DNA from: Dysidea avara | Lineage: Eukaryota; Porifera; Demospongiae; Dictyoceratida; Dysideidae | Assembly: GCF_963678975.1 (NCBI RefSeq) | Contig: NC_089272.1 | Span: forward strand, 5,390,359-5,454,358 | Length of the DNA stretch: 64,000 nt | Direction of reading: 5' to 3' | The notes under the pieces: model-generated | Seen by the model: only the letters and a program-made list of their open reading frames with translations | Database searches by the model: none | Told to the model about the DNA's origin: nothing | Program-made: the position numbers and the translations under genes | Shown: positions 47,381 through 59,148 of the stretch, piece after piece | How the letters are laid out: each line of letters begins with the position of its first letter | Numbering within the stretch: position 1 is the first letter of the stretch

Positions 47381-49097
47381 TTACAAATCTGAACATTTTA
47401 GTAATCTGAACAGCCTTTGATCCTGGGGGAGTTTGGATTTGTGAGGATCCACTGTAATTGTATTATCATCACTGTTGACTTCTCTGCTAGTGATCACTGC
47501 CCCTTGAACCTCTTTGGCACAGTCATCTTCCATGGGTGGAGATAGCACTGGCTGTCTAGACAGTGCATCTGCATGACAGCCATTCTGCTTTGCCTTACAG
47601 ATGATATCCACCAGTTCATGACTAGCAGTCCAGTTGAAGGGTGTTCCTTGTTTTGTTAGATGGTACAAAGGTTGAGTGATACTGGCATAATTAAGGACGA
47701 ACTGCTGACAATGAGAGGTAAGCCTTAGTTGTTTCACGGTGTTAAGGATGGGAAATTCTCTGACAGCATCTAAATTTGTCGTGTTCAGTTTTAGTCCCTT
47801 AGGTGTCACAATGTGGCCAAGGTACTCTATCTCCTCACTCATGAATCTGCACTTCTTGTGGTTTAACTTTAAATTCACAACCTTCAAACAATTGAAAACT
47901 TTCACCAAATGTTCCAGATGAGCCTACAGGGATTGAGAAAGTACACTTACGTACATCATCTAAATACACTGCTGCAAACTCTTCTGCTTCAGCCATCAGT
48001 CCAGACAAAGCCTTCTGCATGAACCTTGAAATACTGTGGGAACATTCATTATTCTGAAAGGCATCACCTTGAATTCATATAAAAGCCTTGATGCATGATA
48101 AAGGCGGTCTGCTCTCAGCTTCCTTCCTACACTCTGATTTGCCAATATCCTGCTGCTAGGTCTAGAGTAGTGAAAAACTTAGCCTTAGCCTTTCCCAAGT
48201 TATCAAAGAGATCATCTATTCTTGGGAGAGTAGCCTTTGTTACAGAATTCAAAGTACGGTAATCTACACAAAAATGTAAGCTACTATCTCTCTTCCTGAC
48301 CAATACTACAGGGCTAGCCCATGGACTCTCTGAACACTGTATGACTCCCTTCATTTTGCATCCTACTAAACAGATTAGCAATCTCTTGTCTGGCTGTATA
48401 GGGAATTCTGCATGCTGCATGCTTCTTTGGAGCTGAATTTCTATTGTTGATGGTGAACTCAACTAAACTAATTTCTCCTTGCTCCTCCTCTTCTAAAGAG
48501 AACACTTCATGGTGAACAGTCAATCTCTGCAATAGTCATTCCCTGATCGAATTGGATTAGCATCACACAATGACTTCAGTTGCCTTCTCCTCCACTCTAG
48601 GTTCTCTTGGAATAGTGCTTCTTTATAGCACTGCTTCCTTCATCAATGCCAGGTAAGTCTTTATATCCACCTCATCACTGGAAGATACAGTCTGAACATA
48701 CAATTCTGCACTCATATTGAGAGAATTAACTGTACTAACCTCATAGGCAATTCCTAACTTTTCTCCCTTCCTTAGCACTTGGTTAGTCTTGCCAGTGTTT
48801 AATACCACAACCATTGCCGTTCCGTCCTTGCTTGCATCTATCAGGGAATCTTCAATACATAATTATATCAACTAGCCTAGAGACAGGTTCTAAAAGTAAC
48901 GTACCTTCCTTACCATCGGTCTCCACTGGCATAGCAGCCAAATTTCTGGCTGGCAATCTAACAGTTTGTGTCAGCCTAATACTACATTTAGGGGTTTTAC
49001 TGGAGGGTGACTGCTCCTTTGCTTCTGGTTTGTCAAGTGGCTTAACATCGGGGAGATAATGAATAATCCCCAGCTGCTGGTAAACTGACTCAGACAA
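47381..49097 (-). pseudogene. gypsy-1 polymerase relic with RNase H deletion
   Basis: RT blocks are seen in pieces: SPWASPVVLVRKRDSSLHFC and FFTTLDLAAGYWQIRV (48462-48127), AAVYLDDV with an intact catalytic pair (about 47960), and NLKLNHKKCRFMSEEIEYLG (47908 on). After FNWTASHE, at about 47620, the frame jumps directly to NGCHADALSRQP, the end of RNase H. That is an in-frame internal deletion of roughly 120 codons compared with gypsy-2. No integrase follows. Confidence 0.8.
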
Positions 49098-49237
49098 TAG
49101 TAGTTGATGAGGTGTTCAGTCTTCACATACACAGTGGTGTGTACCTCCTTGTCTTTGAAGCTGATCGTGTAACATTGATCTGTCCATCTAAAACAGTGAG
49201 CAGTCTATTGTAGAAATAGGCTTGTTTATCAGCAGTC

Positions 49238-49620
49238 TTAAAATCTTCGTTCTTGAATCCAGCATCTGCAACTAATTTTCTTAAACAAATCCACACTGAT
49301 AATGGTGATGTCTGAGCCTGTGTCTATTATTCCAGTTACAGGTATTCCCTTGATCTTAATGATAGTACTCTGAAGACCACCATCATCCATCTTAGATGTA
49401 GTTTGGGCTGTGATTGTAACTGGAGTCATAAACAACTTACCTACAACTTTTTCAAAAAATGACTTTCTGTTGGTAAGCTACATCTCAAGTGACTACTTCC
49501 ACAAAAAACTCTTGTCTTCTTTGGATGACTTGTCTTTCCTTCACTTCAGACTTCTGAGCTTTACACTCTTTTGCCAGATGACCAGGGCTGTTGCAGATGT
49601 AACACCTGAACTTTTGTTTA
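49238..49620 (-). pseudogene. gypsy-1 zinc knuckle and aspartic protease relic
   Basis: A CX2CX4HX4C knuckle (CYICNSPGHLAKEC) is encoded at about 49610-49566. The retropepsin motif IIDTGSDITIIS follows at about 49350-49300. A stop lies between them. Order and motifs match gypsy-2. Confidence 0.8.
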
Positions 49621-49998
49621 TTGGATAGTCTGTAATTAACTCTCTTGGTATCAACATTGTATACAGATTTCCTACTAGGGTTTTCCCTCTATATCTTTTG
49701 TGTACTTTTGTTGACCCTTACCATATTGCTGTCTATTTTTCAATTCTGCTAGCCTCTTTTCTTCATTCCTAGCAGTTAAGGGTACCAGACACAGCAGCTA
49801 CTTTACTCTGTTCAAAGTTGAGACCACCTTACAGCTGATCATAGAGCAAAACATTTCGTGTCTCTGAGGGCATCCTGTCTCTACCTGAAAAGTACACTCA
49901 ATGTGTCTTATATAGTCAGTTACAAATTCTGAGTCTTTCTGAACAGCATGGCAGAAATCAAATGCAGCCAATGTCTAATTACCTGGGTCCAGATGTGC

Positions 49999-51281
49999 TT
50001 AGGGAGCTTGGACAGCTATCTGGTAAGTGTTACAATCCTCTTGACTCAGCAGGTTCCACTCCTTAAGTGCTCTGTTTCTGAAATACCCAGCCAATTGCAT
50101 CAGAGTTTCCCCCCTCTTTCCACCTGTTACACTTTGCGGCTCTCTCCAAAGTTGGCAGCCAATCATCAAATTATATCTCTGGATCTTCTGCTGTGAAGGA
50201 ATCAATTGGTGGAACCTTTCCTCGTGGAGGCACTGCAGGCATACGTAAAACTGATGTAGTGGGTATTAAGGTAGGATGCAAACTTGCTAACTGGTCTGAG
50301 TGATCGAACCATGTACAGGTAAGTGTGAAGGTCTCCTGCTGTCTCTAATAATGTCTGGCGGCTCCCCAATCCTTGATTACTTGGTGGCTTAGGCCTGAAG
50401 GTGTCCCCAAAACTGAACAATGTGGATAATGCATGGCTTGAAGCTAAACCACCATAAGACAGGCTTGACACAGTCTGTGACACAGGTAAGTTTGACAAAG
50501 AATCACTCACTCTTGGTAAGACTTCACTCACACTAGAGATACTGGAATGGGGGTTGGATTGTGTATTCATCTTACTGGCCAATGACACTGCACAAGGATC
50601 ACTTCTTGTCTCATCTGAGCTCACAAATGATAGTTGACAGGGATTGGTGAAATTCCTTTACCTTCTCACAGTTTGTCTACTAGAGTTGTCCTTCTCAGCT
50701 TGAAGTTCTTCAGTCAACCTCACATTCTCTGCAGTCATTTGCTGTTGCTGTAAGGACTTGTTCTCTGACTCAACAACTCCTCTGATACAGTCTTCTCTTT
50801 AACCAAAGCACACTTAACAGCATTTAACTAACTTGATTTTTCTTCTAAACACAATTTTAGGTACTGGATCTCTTTTGCAAAGCTTCCCAACTGCTGTTGC
50901 AACTTTACCTCTAGTTCTGACAACTCTTTGTCATAGCCTTCATCTCCCACTGAGCTTCCGTAAAATTCTATAACTTGTGTACTGCTCCACTTTGACCTCT
51001 ACTAAATGTTTCATGAAGCTGATGCTATGTGAAGGAGATATTTGAGGAGTAGGCCCATAGCTACGTGCTAAAGAAGGGACTGTGGAGTTAGTCCTAATAC
51101 TTAACAACAAACCTTGTAAGGAGAGTTTCTCTGTCCCATCTTCTTGCTCATCCACTACAACTTGGATGCTAGAAGGATTCTTGGCCATTGGTTTTAGTTT
51201 TTCTTCTAACATGACCCTCAAGTCATCACCAGTAGCTCTGGGAAGGAGTTCTAAGGCAGTTTCCAACTGTTGCAGTGGCAT
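49999..51281 (-). pseudogene. gypsy-1 Gag relic
   Basis: Fragments at 51281-50940 (LPRATGDDLRVMLEEKLKPM), 50624-50202 (Ser-rich linker) and 50205-49999 (ETLMQLAGYFRNRALKEWNL) parallel the Gag of gypsy-2 (SDLQVMVEGKLKEL, EALMQLAGYLCGRALLEWNL). The coiled-coil stretch between them is broken by stops. Gag forms the particle and packages RNA in this family. Confidence 0.75.
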
Positions 51282-51429
51282 AGCATAAGTCTGTTAGAGT
51301 TCAAAGGAAAAAACTTCCTTCTTAAGTCTTTCTGTGTTGCTCATCCAAGCATCTTCTTGACCTTCTCTAAAACAAGCTATCTCAATGTGATCACCAAATG
51401 TAGGACCACTAGTTTGCAGCACTTCAACT

Positions 51430-52586
51430 CAGCCTCAATAATCATTAAACTCCCCTAAAAACAGTTTACAGCTTTTTATAGCAATACATTACCTTACAAA
51501 ATCTTGTTAAAATTGTTTACTGATTCCATTGTTTGTTGTTTTGTAAGTACAGGCTACTTGTCAGTTCTGGAAATTTCAGTGATGCCAGGTGACCTCATTA
51601 TGTTATCAGGGATACCCTTACATTTATGCCTCATTAAATCGTCCATGCTACAATATATTGATTACAATTGTGACCAAATTTTGGAAAACCGTTGATATAC
51701 GCACAATAGTATTTTTGTAATAAAACGCATTTAAAAACTAAGGGTAAAAACGCAAGCTCCAGGAAAAAATTATGCAATTTTTTATTGCCTCATGATTGGG
51801 CGAATTAAGCCTCCAATGCATAAATCCTTGGCATCATCGTGTTCGCCTTTTCATAGGGATTACAAAAATCTTTGTTTCATCTCCATACACGAAAGGATTT
51901 CAAAGTTACAGATGTTTGTTTATGAAATAATTTACCGACAATTGTTTTTCAGTGTATTTGCCTTCCTTCTCAAACACAGAAGTATGCTTGGGGCAAACAT
52001 GCACTATACCTTGGTGGATGCACAAATTCATGGCGAACACAATGAGCAAAGATTCGATTCTGTATTCCGTTGTATCAGTGAGTAATGATGGTATATGTAA
52101 GTGCCTGTAGATTCTTTTCTCGATAGCTTCTGTACATATTAATTAATTTACTCGCCCGGCTGTCTAGTGGTGTATTTCCAACGCTGCTTAACTTATGAAG
52201 CTGAAACTTAGCTAGTCCATTCCTCTGTCCCTGTAGAAAACAAAGAACAAATAAAATGCATTTTGAAAATTGTGCAGATATCGACGGTTTTCTAAAATTA
52301 GGTCACAATTAATGATTCATGTAATAGTCCATGCAACATCATGATTTATGCCATGTTAACTCACAAAGTAGATCACAGCACACAGCAAATTTTCAATGAA
52401 ATAATAATTTTGAATAATATTGTTAATAATAATCATTAGATGCATATGTGATAACTGCAAATGATTAATCTAATAATACTAAATAATTACAACTCAGTAC
52501 ATATAACATAATATGTGTCCTTGATACATACGTAACTACACTATAAACTATTTTCATAGTGTTGATGTCATATTTGTATTATCTAG
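51430..52586. other. AT-rich stretch, no gene recognised
   Basis: Frames of 60-97 codons occur without motifs. It could contain intron sequence upstream of the ankyrin exon at 52587. The 5' LTR of gypsy-1 would be expected at its left edge, but I could not define it. Confidence 0.4.
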
Positions 52587-52685
52587 GGATGGAGACCACT
52601 ACATAAAGCAGCTTTTGAGGGAAGTAGTCAATGTGCAGCATTACTGATTAGTAAATACAAGGCTGATTTGTGTATCACAGAGAGT
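52587..52685 (+). CDS. Isolated ankyrin-repeat exon
   Basis: The exon is 99 nt, phase 0 at both ends, bounded by ATTATCTAG/GGATGG and GAGAGT/GTAAGT. It encodes exactly 33 residues (GWRPLHKAAFEGSSQCAALL and onward to ITES), the standard ankyrin-repeat length with its PLHKAA helix-turn-helix signature. One exon per repeat is common in metazoan ankyrin genes. No neighbouring exon was found within several kb, where MITEs and gypsy elements lie. It may be part of a large gene with TE-filled introns or a stranded relic. Function cannot be inferred from one repeat. Confidence 0.7.
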
Positions 52686-52787
52686 GTAAGTTGTTTTCAC
52701 CATGTGACTCTCAAGATATTATAACATGGTTGGATAGTATCACATGAACAAGGCCATTACCCTATGGGTTTGGTCTATACAAGTTCA

Positions 52788-53075
52788 CAGAAAAATTTGG
52801 AATTTTTAACTAGAGTAGGGACCATATAGCACATCGATAAAAAGTACTGAAACAAGCTGGAGTAGTACACGATATTAAATCACAGTAAAACAATAAGAAG
52901 TGTTATATTCCTACTGTGCACAAGATACTATAATGGAAATGCACAGTAGGGATATAACACTTTTTATTGTTTTACTGTGATTTAATATCGTGTACTACTC
53001 CAGCTTGTTTCAGTACTTTTTATCAATGTGCCATGGTCCCTATTCTAGTTGAAAATTCTAGATTTTTCTGTGTAC
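52788..53075. mobile_element. 288-bp palindromic MITE
   Basis: Arms of about 130 bp pair around a centre near 52930 (core arm TGGAGTAGTACACGATATTA; outer ACAGAAAAAT). No gene is present. The target duplication is not resolved. Confidence 0.85.
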
Positions 53076-53159
53076 TTGTTTGTTAACTTATTTTGTAAAT
53101 AATTATTATAACTGGTGGGCCTATGCATACCACATCTGAAATGGCACCACGCACCCCAA

Positions 53160-54630
53160 TTATCATCTGAAAAGTGAAGTATTCATTTTCAGCTACGTTC
53201 AATGGGTTATGCAGCATTTCAAATCAAGAACTGTTTGAAAAGCACTTCTGCAATCCACGCATACTGAAAGAAAGAAGTGGTGCCACGCCCCAGTTACGGT
53301 ACAAACCAGAGACAAGTTAAATGTGTTTTGCATGTGCGTTTGACAAAAAAAAAAACACGTCTACACGTAACCTTGTCTGACAAAACGCGTCTACATGCAT
53401 TTAATGCATGTAACAGCGACTAGTAGTACATTACACTGTAATGGTCTGTGGCTACTTAACAGAGTGCTAAACAAAGTATACAACTCCTACAGCAGCTATG
53501 TTAGGGTATGGCACTGCTGCACCGACTATATACGTACGTACGTATGGCTTGTCACCACCAAGTATGTAATTTGAATGACTATCAAAATGACTACAAATAT
53601 CAGTGTCAGTTATATGGAGTTGATCAGCTATATTAGTATACGTACCTTGTTTATTCTCCAGCCTTTTCCTCACTGGCTAACTACTACTATCTGGTATTCT
53701 CTGTGACACCATGCATACATAACCTAAACGGTACATGGCGCGAAACTTGAAATGGGTAGATAGATTGTTAAATAATGTACTGTTAATACTTGTGTTAGTC
53801 TTCTACTGTTCATTAATCATTACTAAACTGAATAAAATGACGTGCAAAATCGAATCAGCACTGTCCTATTCGTCAGATGCGTACGCGTTGTTAGCGCATG
53901 GCGCTTTGTACACAACATGGTCTTGGAAAATACAGTAGATGTCTGTACATCCCAGTATGTAATGTCAGCCAGTGTTTAGTTACATCTCCAAAATGACCAT
54001 GGCCATTCGTTGTTTGGTGCTCAGGTTCATGATGTCAGTGTAGCTGCACTTCTCAGTTCATGATAGAAGAAACCGCTTAGTGTGTAAGTTAATTCATGCA
54101 TACATTATCTGTGGTACAAGAGCCCGTGTGATATGTGTGATTCTCACAGAAAAAAAAGAAAAAAACACGTGTGCACGCAGTAGCCATAAAGGTTACGCGT
54201 TTAGACGCAAACACAACACGCACACGCAAAACGCATTTAACTTGTCTCCGGTTTGTACCGTATATCAATTATTGCCTGAAAAGTGTAGTATCCATTATGC
54301 TTCTTTGCTGGCTATTTTCAACCTGTTACACAGCAGTACGAATCAAGAACTGTTTGAAAAGCACCTCTGCTATCAAAATAGCCACTATGAAAAATACAGA
54401 CATTTTCCATTACGAAGGGAAGCCATCATGTGATATCGCTTAATCGACACCTTTTACTGTCAGCAAAGATGAATGGAACACAAAGGAGGACACCGGTAAG
54501 TCCATGATAAATGCATTGTGTGTACTGGGGTATGCCAAAAAGCACCTGTCGGGCCGAAGCGACATCGAACAGTGAAAATATCAAGCCCATAGCCTTAGCC
54601 GTTATTGAGTTAAGCTTGTCTGAAGGCATC
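53160..54630. repeat. Compound repeat region with inverted and direct copies
   Basis: 53285-53400 is an inverted copy of 54150-54262 (ACAAACCRGAGACAAGTTAA). 53165-53250 and 54280-54370 are in direct orientation (TCAAGAACTGTTTGAAAAGC). The outer part 54275-54630 recurs inverted at 25551-25910. The open frames here are AT-rich and unrecognised. Confidence 0.6.
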
Positions 54631-54675
54631 AGTCAGTTATTCAGTCAGTCAGTAGAAAATTCCACTAAATATATA

Positions 54676-55222
54676 CAGTGGAACCTGTCTATAATGGTCA
54701 CCTTGTGACCAGATATATCTGGCCTTATATACAGGTGGCTGTTATAGAGAAAACCTGAATAAGGTGGTCAGCATCATTTTAGTGGCTATGACCATTGTAA
54801 ATGAGTAATTATTATTAAGAGGCTCATGCCAACCACAATACAGTCTGAATAGTACAGAAAGGGTAAGGTGAGTCTATGAATGTTGGTTATAGCTATTGAA
54901 TACACTTAAGCAATAAAGCCTGATAGATTATATAGTATTCCTTGAAAGGCAGGAAGTGTGATAATTGTGCATTAATTGAAACGGTGCTGTGGTACCAGGC
55001 AATTGGCTTAACAATCCACCATAAAAGGTAGTGACTACTATACGAAGGAGAAAGTTACGTATACAGTGATTCAAAGACGAATTGTTCGTTATACGCGTTA
55101 GACAGGTGACCGCTTAATGCAGATCACAATGCATATATTTGCATGGGAAAATATTTGGGACCACTTGACCATTATGCAGAGGTGACTGCTTAATCCAGGT
55201 GACCATAACACAAGTTCCAGTG
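54676..55222. mobile_element. Tigger-type MITE
   Basis: CAGTGGAACCTGTCTATAAT on the left and the complement of CACTGGAACTTGTGTTAT on the right are flanked by TA (54674-54675, 55223-55224). CAGTGGAACC termini are typical of pogo/Tigger elements. It is 547 bp with no transposase. Confidence 0.75.
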
Positions 55223-55511
55223 TATATTTTTGTAAATTTCGTAGCAACTTGTTGAAAACATTTCAGGTCCATTTGAAAACTTGTTTGGGCTTAGTTTTAC
55301 CTAACCAATACTGCCTCATCATTGTCACAGAAAATTGAGGCCGGTTTTTGGGTGATGTTATCTCGTGGGCCACGCCTACTCCTATGTGGTCCCTACTATA
55401 CAGTACTATTGTACTGTATGATATTAGGGTTGTGTAACAAAGCTGACCTCACTTTAGCAGCACCACCTGACTTTACTGAGTTTACTGTTATTGTACATGT
55501 AAAACATTAAT

Positions 55512-56149
55512 TGTGACTGGATCTACGAAAACCGTTCTTATCGCCCAAGACAGGAAGTTTGATTTTTTCACACAAACACAAAGCTTAATGAATGCACTAT
55601 CAAGTTTCACTGCCACAGTCCACCAGAGTAAAGTGGTCTGCTTTTGCTGGCTGCTTTTCTAGAGCACAGTGGCGAGCCGTACGAGTGGTCTGGGGTCTTG
55701 ATGGAGCCCTGGCCAACCAGGAGATGGCTGTGTGTGGCTGTACAGCTCTGTGGTGTTGGACAAAGACCTGTGCTGTAAATTTCCTTTCATTTTAGCCAGT
55801 TCTGAGCCCTGAATGGCCTATAACTTGGCCTAATTCATCCCAGCACGTCTCTTTTCAATTTTTGAACACCATCTTGCCCGCCTTCCAGGGCCCCCGCCTC
55901 CCACCCCTCTGGAGCTCGACTGATACAGACAACCTCGGTTTAAAAACTATCTAAAATGGCGGGAAACGTAGCTGTTGACTACTTCTTCAGTGGATGATCA
56001 GGAAGGTAAGAAATTGTTGTGAAACGTGTGAAAATTTGGTATGCGTAGCTACCACCATTGGCCAGCTACAACACACAGAATATTTAAAACTGATGTTTCT
56101 CGATACTTTTAAATGGGCGATAAGACCGGTTTTTCCAGAGACAGTCACA
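55512..56149. mobile_element. TGTGAC-family element, long form
   Basis: TGTGACTGGATCTACGAAAA and the complement of TGTGACTGTCTCTGGAAAAA form the ends. An internal 67-codon frame (55592-55795) is unrecognised. The gypsy-2 LTR begins only 3 bp beyond its right end. Confidence 0.65.
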
Positions 56150-56152
56150 ATT

Positions 56153-56338
56153 TGTATTCACCTGATGATGTAACATAGTCATCTGATGTTGTAGTATAGT
56201 CACCTGATGTTCTGGTATAAAAGGTGTATGCTGTTTTAAATCATTGGAGTCTTAAATCATTGAGTCTTGAAGTAGTTCTGTCGCGATAAGCCCTGCAGAC
56301 GAGTTTTGGGGCACACTGGGCAGGCAAAAACCCTTACA
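56153..56338 (+). repeat. 5' LTR of gypsy-2
   Basis: The sequence runs from TGTATTCACC to CCCTTACA (TG...CA) and contains a TATAAAAGG box at about 56216. The PBS begins 2 nt after it. The 3' LTR lies outside the window, so the 186-bp boundary rests on TG/CA and the PBS position. Confidence 0.7.
56216..56224 (+). promoter_or_regulatory. TATA box in gypsy-2 LTR
   Basis: TATAAAAGG occurs in the LTR about 115 bp before its end, the expected place for the promoter of the genomic transcript. Confidence 0.6.
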
Positions 56339-56340
56339 TT

Positions 56341-56358
56341 TGGAGGTCCTACTGAGAT
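56341..56358 (+). other. Primer binding site of gypsy-2
   Basis: TGGAGGTCCTACTGAGAT follows the LTR end by 2 nt and starts with TGG, the complement of a tRNA CCA end. The tRNA identity was not determined. The equivalent position in gypsy-1 is similar. Confidence 0.65.
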
Positions 56359-56487
56359 AGGAGTGAATGGACAAGACTTAACTTACTTTACTGGAGGAGA
56401 CTCCCTTACAGACAGTGAGCAATAAGGCTTTAGCTTAGTCCATAAATTGGCCATAGTGGACATTTGTCAATTAAGTTTAGGACAGAA

Positions 56488-57261
56488 ATGGAGCTTTCAG
56501 GCCACAGAGAAGTTTATCCTCTGATTTATAGGTGTATTGACATTAAACAATGGCGTTTATTGGCTCAATCTTTAGATTTACCTGTCACTGGAACCAGCTC
56601 TGACCTTCAAGTCATGGTGGAAGGGAAACTAAAGGAACTGGAGCAGGATCCTGCAAATGTGGAACTAGTAATGAAGGAAGTTTCAGGTGGACTACAGAGG
56701 TTAGAGCTACATGATGAAGGTGGAGCATTCCTTGAAGTTTCAGTGCCAGATAGACGCCCAACTTTAGCTCCTGTTAGTTCTTGTCCCTCATTGGCAAGCT
56801 CAAGGGAGAGTGTGTTGGATGAACTTACTGACACAAGATTACATGAAGCCTTGGAGAATGCCAATGCTGAAGTTTGCTCACTTAGACAGTTGTCAGAGAA
56901 ACAGAGGTTAGCTTTAATGGAGTGTAAGTGTTTGCTTTCAGACACTGAGGAGAAAGCAACAGAGCTGGCCCTTAAGAATCAGCAGCTGACCAAGCTACTT
57001 GCCGAGACTGAGGCGAGAGAGACAGAGCTGGCTCTTGAGAACCAGCAGCTTACAGAATCACTTGCTAGAACTGAGGAAAAGTTGACTAAATTAGTTTTTG
57101 AACGTGAACAGTTAGGAAAACATTCTTCAGATTCCGGAAAACATTCTTCAGATTCCAAAGTGGAACGTCTTAAACATGAACTCCTACAGGCTACGGTTAG
57201 AGTTAAGGAGTTGTGGAAACACATGTGTGATCAGATCCGTGAGTTTGATTATGCTTTGTAG
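56488..57261 (+). pseudogene. gypsy-2 Gag, N-terminal part
   Basis: From the ATG at 56488 there are 257 residues to a stop. The first 60 (IDIKQWRLLAQSLDLPVTGT) resemble gypsy-1 Gag. About 110-240 is a long coiled coil with heptads and two near-repeats of ELALENQQLT. A short GKHSSDS duplication follows. The same frame continues past the stop for about 90 codons with one further stop, so the break is recent. Gag would assemble particles through the coiled coil (inference). Confidence 0.75.
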
Positions 57262-57699
57262 GAGAAGGACAATGAACTAGAGTTTCTATAGAAACAGACA
57301 GGAACGAAGAGTGCTGTGACTATGTCGCTTGCAACTGAGCAGACTGTGTTGTCTGGACACTCTAGCAGAGCCACTAATGTTAGCGGGCCCTTACCCTCCT
57401 CTACTATTGATCTCCACAGAGATACCTTGTTTCCCAATCAAACAGTTTGGGTTCTTCCTCAGCATGTAACCACTGTTGTTGACAAGCCTGCCAGCAATGG
57501 AGTCACAACGTCATCTAAGCTACTTGGGTAGTCTCATATGCCACCACAATGGAGTCAGGTCCACCTTTACAGGTACCCCCAACCAGTTGTTTTACCTTTT
57601 GTGTCATTTCATACAGGGCTACCTAGTATTGTCTCTAGTAATCCTGCAAGGACTATGTCTACAATGATGCCCTAAGTTTGGAATGTACCATGCCCTGGG

Positions 57700-58017
57700 A
57701 TGCACATGAGTACTGCTATCTCTAGTAGCCCTTCAGTAACACAAGCAGCTCTCCCAGTCTCATTGAGTGATACTTCAATGCAGCATCGAGGTAAAGCCCC
57801 TCCAATAGATACTTTCACTTGGGAAGATGCTGAAACCCGTTTTGATGATTGGCTACCAACATTGGAAAGAGCTGCAGCATGGAATAACTGGACTGATAGT
57901 GAAGCGCTTATGCAATTGGCTGGATATTTGTGTGGTAGAGCTTTACTTGAGTGGAATCTGATGAGTCAAACTGAACATAATACTTACAAGTTAGCTATTT
58001 CTGGATTGAGAGTATGA
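57700..58017 (+). pseudogene. gypsy-2 Gag, capsid-like part
   Basis: It contains FDDWLPTLERAAAWNNWTDS and EALMQLAGYLCGRALLEWNL, a typical retrotransposon Gag capsid segment. It is separated from the N-terminal part by frameshifts. Downstream SESVSDFIRRLKHTFQH at about 58078-58130 is also broken by stops. Confidence 0.75.
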
Positions 58018-58405
58018 TTAGATCCTAGCAGTAAAACATTGTGAGCTATAGATTTTAGACACATCACTCAAAAGGAATCTGAGAGTGTTTCTGACTTCAT
58101 CAGAAGGTTGAAACACACATTTCAGCATTTCAGCTGACGTTTGGTCATGACCCTACTGTATGTCAGCAGAAACTAGAGATGTGTTACTGTATGGTAAACT
58201 ACAGAATGGCCTGTGAATTGATCTCGTTAGTAAAGCTACAGCTATCTCCGGAGCCCAAGCTATAAAGAGCTTTGCAAAGGTGCAAAAAAATGAGGAGAGA
58301 ATAGCTCGCAGAAATGAAGTGGAAAAAACAATATACTAAAGAGTTTTCATACCCACAGACTAACATAAATAGTCAACGGCAGGATACAACAACAAAAAAG
58401 GGTTA

Positions 58406-58635
58406 CAGTAGACCCTCGGTTATCCGAATCCCTTTGTTCTCAGGCAATGATAAAAGTGTTCAGATAAGTGAATAGTTCGGATAATTGAAGCCCATACATT
58501 TATATACAGAGCTCCGTTGAAGTACTCTAATAGAACGCACACCTATACTCAAAATACTCTAATAGAACAGTCATTTTCAATTCCGGATAATCGAGGTTCC
58601 GGATAAACGAGGGCCGGATAACCGAGGGTCTACTG
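58406..58635. mobile_element. Tigger-type MITE inside gypsy-2 gag
   Basis: Termini CAGTAGACCCTCGGTTATCC and its exact complement are flanked by TA (58404-58405, 58636-58637). It is 230 bp. It carries ACTCTAATAGAAC twice (58518-58531 and about 58551-58566). Confidence 0.9.
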
Positions 58636-58662
58636 TACAAGAAAAACAATTATCCATTTCAA

Positions 58663-59124
58663 AGGCAGGTTAGATGTTATGTATGTGATAGTCCTGATCA
58701 CCTTGCTCGTGATTGTAAAGCTAGCAAGAGTGAGAGTCACGGAAGGAAAAACTGGGTAGTCAGAACTGAAGACAAACCCATAGAGATATCTACAAACAAT
58801 TTTTCAAAGTTGGTTGATTCTTTTTTCCCACCCATTGAGGCCTCAGTGTCCACAGTCCAAGGTAAGGAAGTTACACAGATTAAGAGCATTGAGGTACAGA
58901 TTGAGGTACTACCAATCAGAGGAATTATAGATACTGGCTCTGACATTACGATACTTAGTGGAACTGCATTCCAAGAAATTGTTACAGCTTGTGGAATTAA
59001 AAGGGAGCAGTTTAAAGCACCTGATAGAACCGTTTGTACTTATGGGCACCAACCATTGAAGTTGGATAGACAACTAGACTTACAGATCAAGTTTGGTGAG
59101 AAGTCAATGTGTGAAAAAGTGTAA
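58663..59124 (+). pseudogene. gypsy-2 zinc knuckle and aspartic protease
   Basis: CYVCDSPDHLARDC is a CX2CX4HX4C knuckle (nucleic-acid binding, 58672-58713). The retropepsin core IIDTGSDITILSG is at about 58924-58962, and the frame is open to 59124, where a stop breaks the polyprotein. The protease motif D-T-G-S is intact. Confidence 0.85.
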
Positions 59125-59148
59125 GTTAAGTTAGATGCACTTGTTGCA

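Larger units (their letters stand above)
47381..51420 (-). mobile_element. Decayed Ty3/gypsy retrotransposon (gypsy-1)
   Basis: Reading on the minus strand from 51420 to 47381, the order is PBS-like site, Gag with coiled coil, zinc knuckle, protease, reverse transcriptase and the end of RNase H. The integrase and 3' LTR are missing; the element stops next to the Tigger pseudogene. A PBS-like TGGTGATCACATTGAG precedes gag near 51390, in the position equivalent to gypsy-2. Stops and frameshifts are frequent. Confidence 0.85.
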
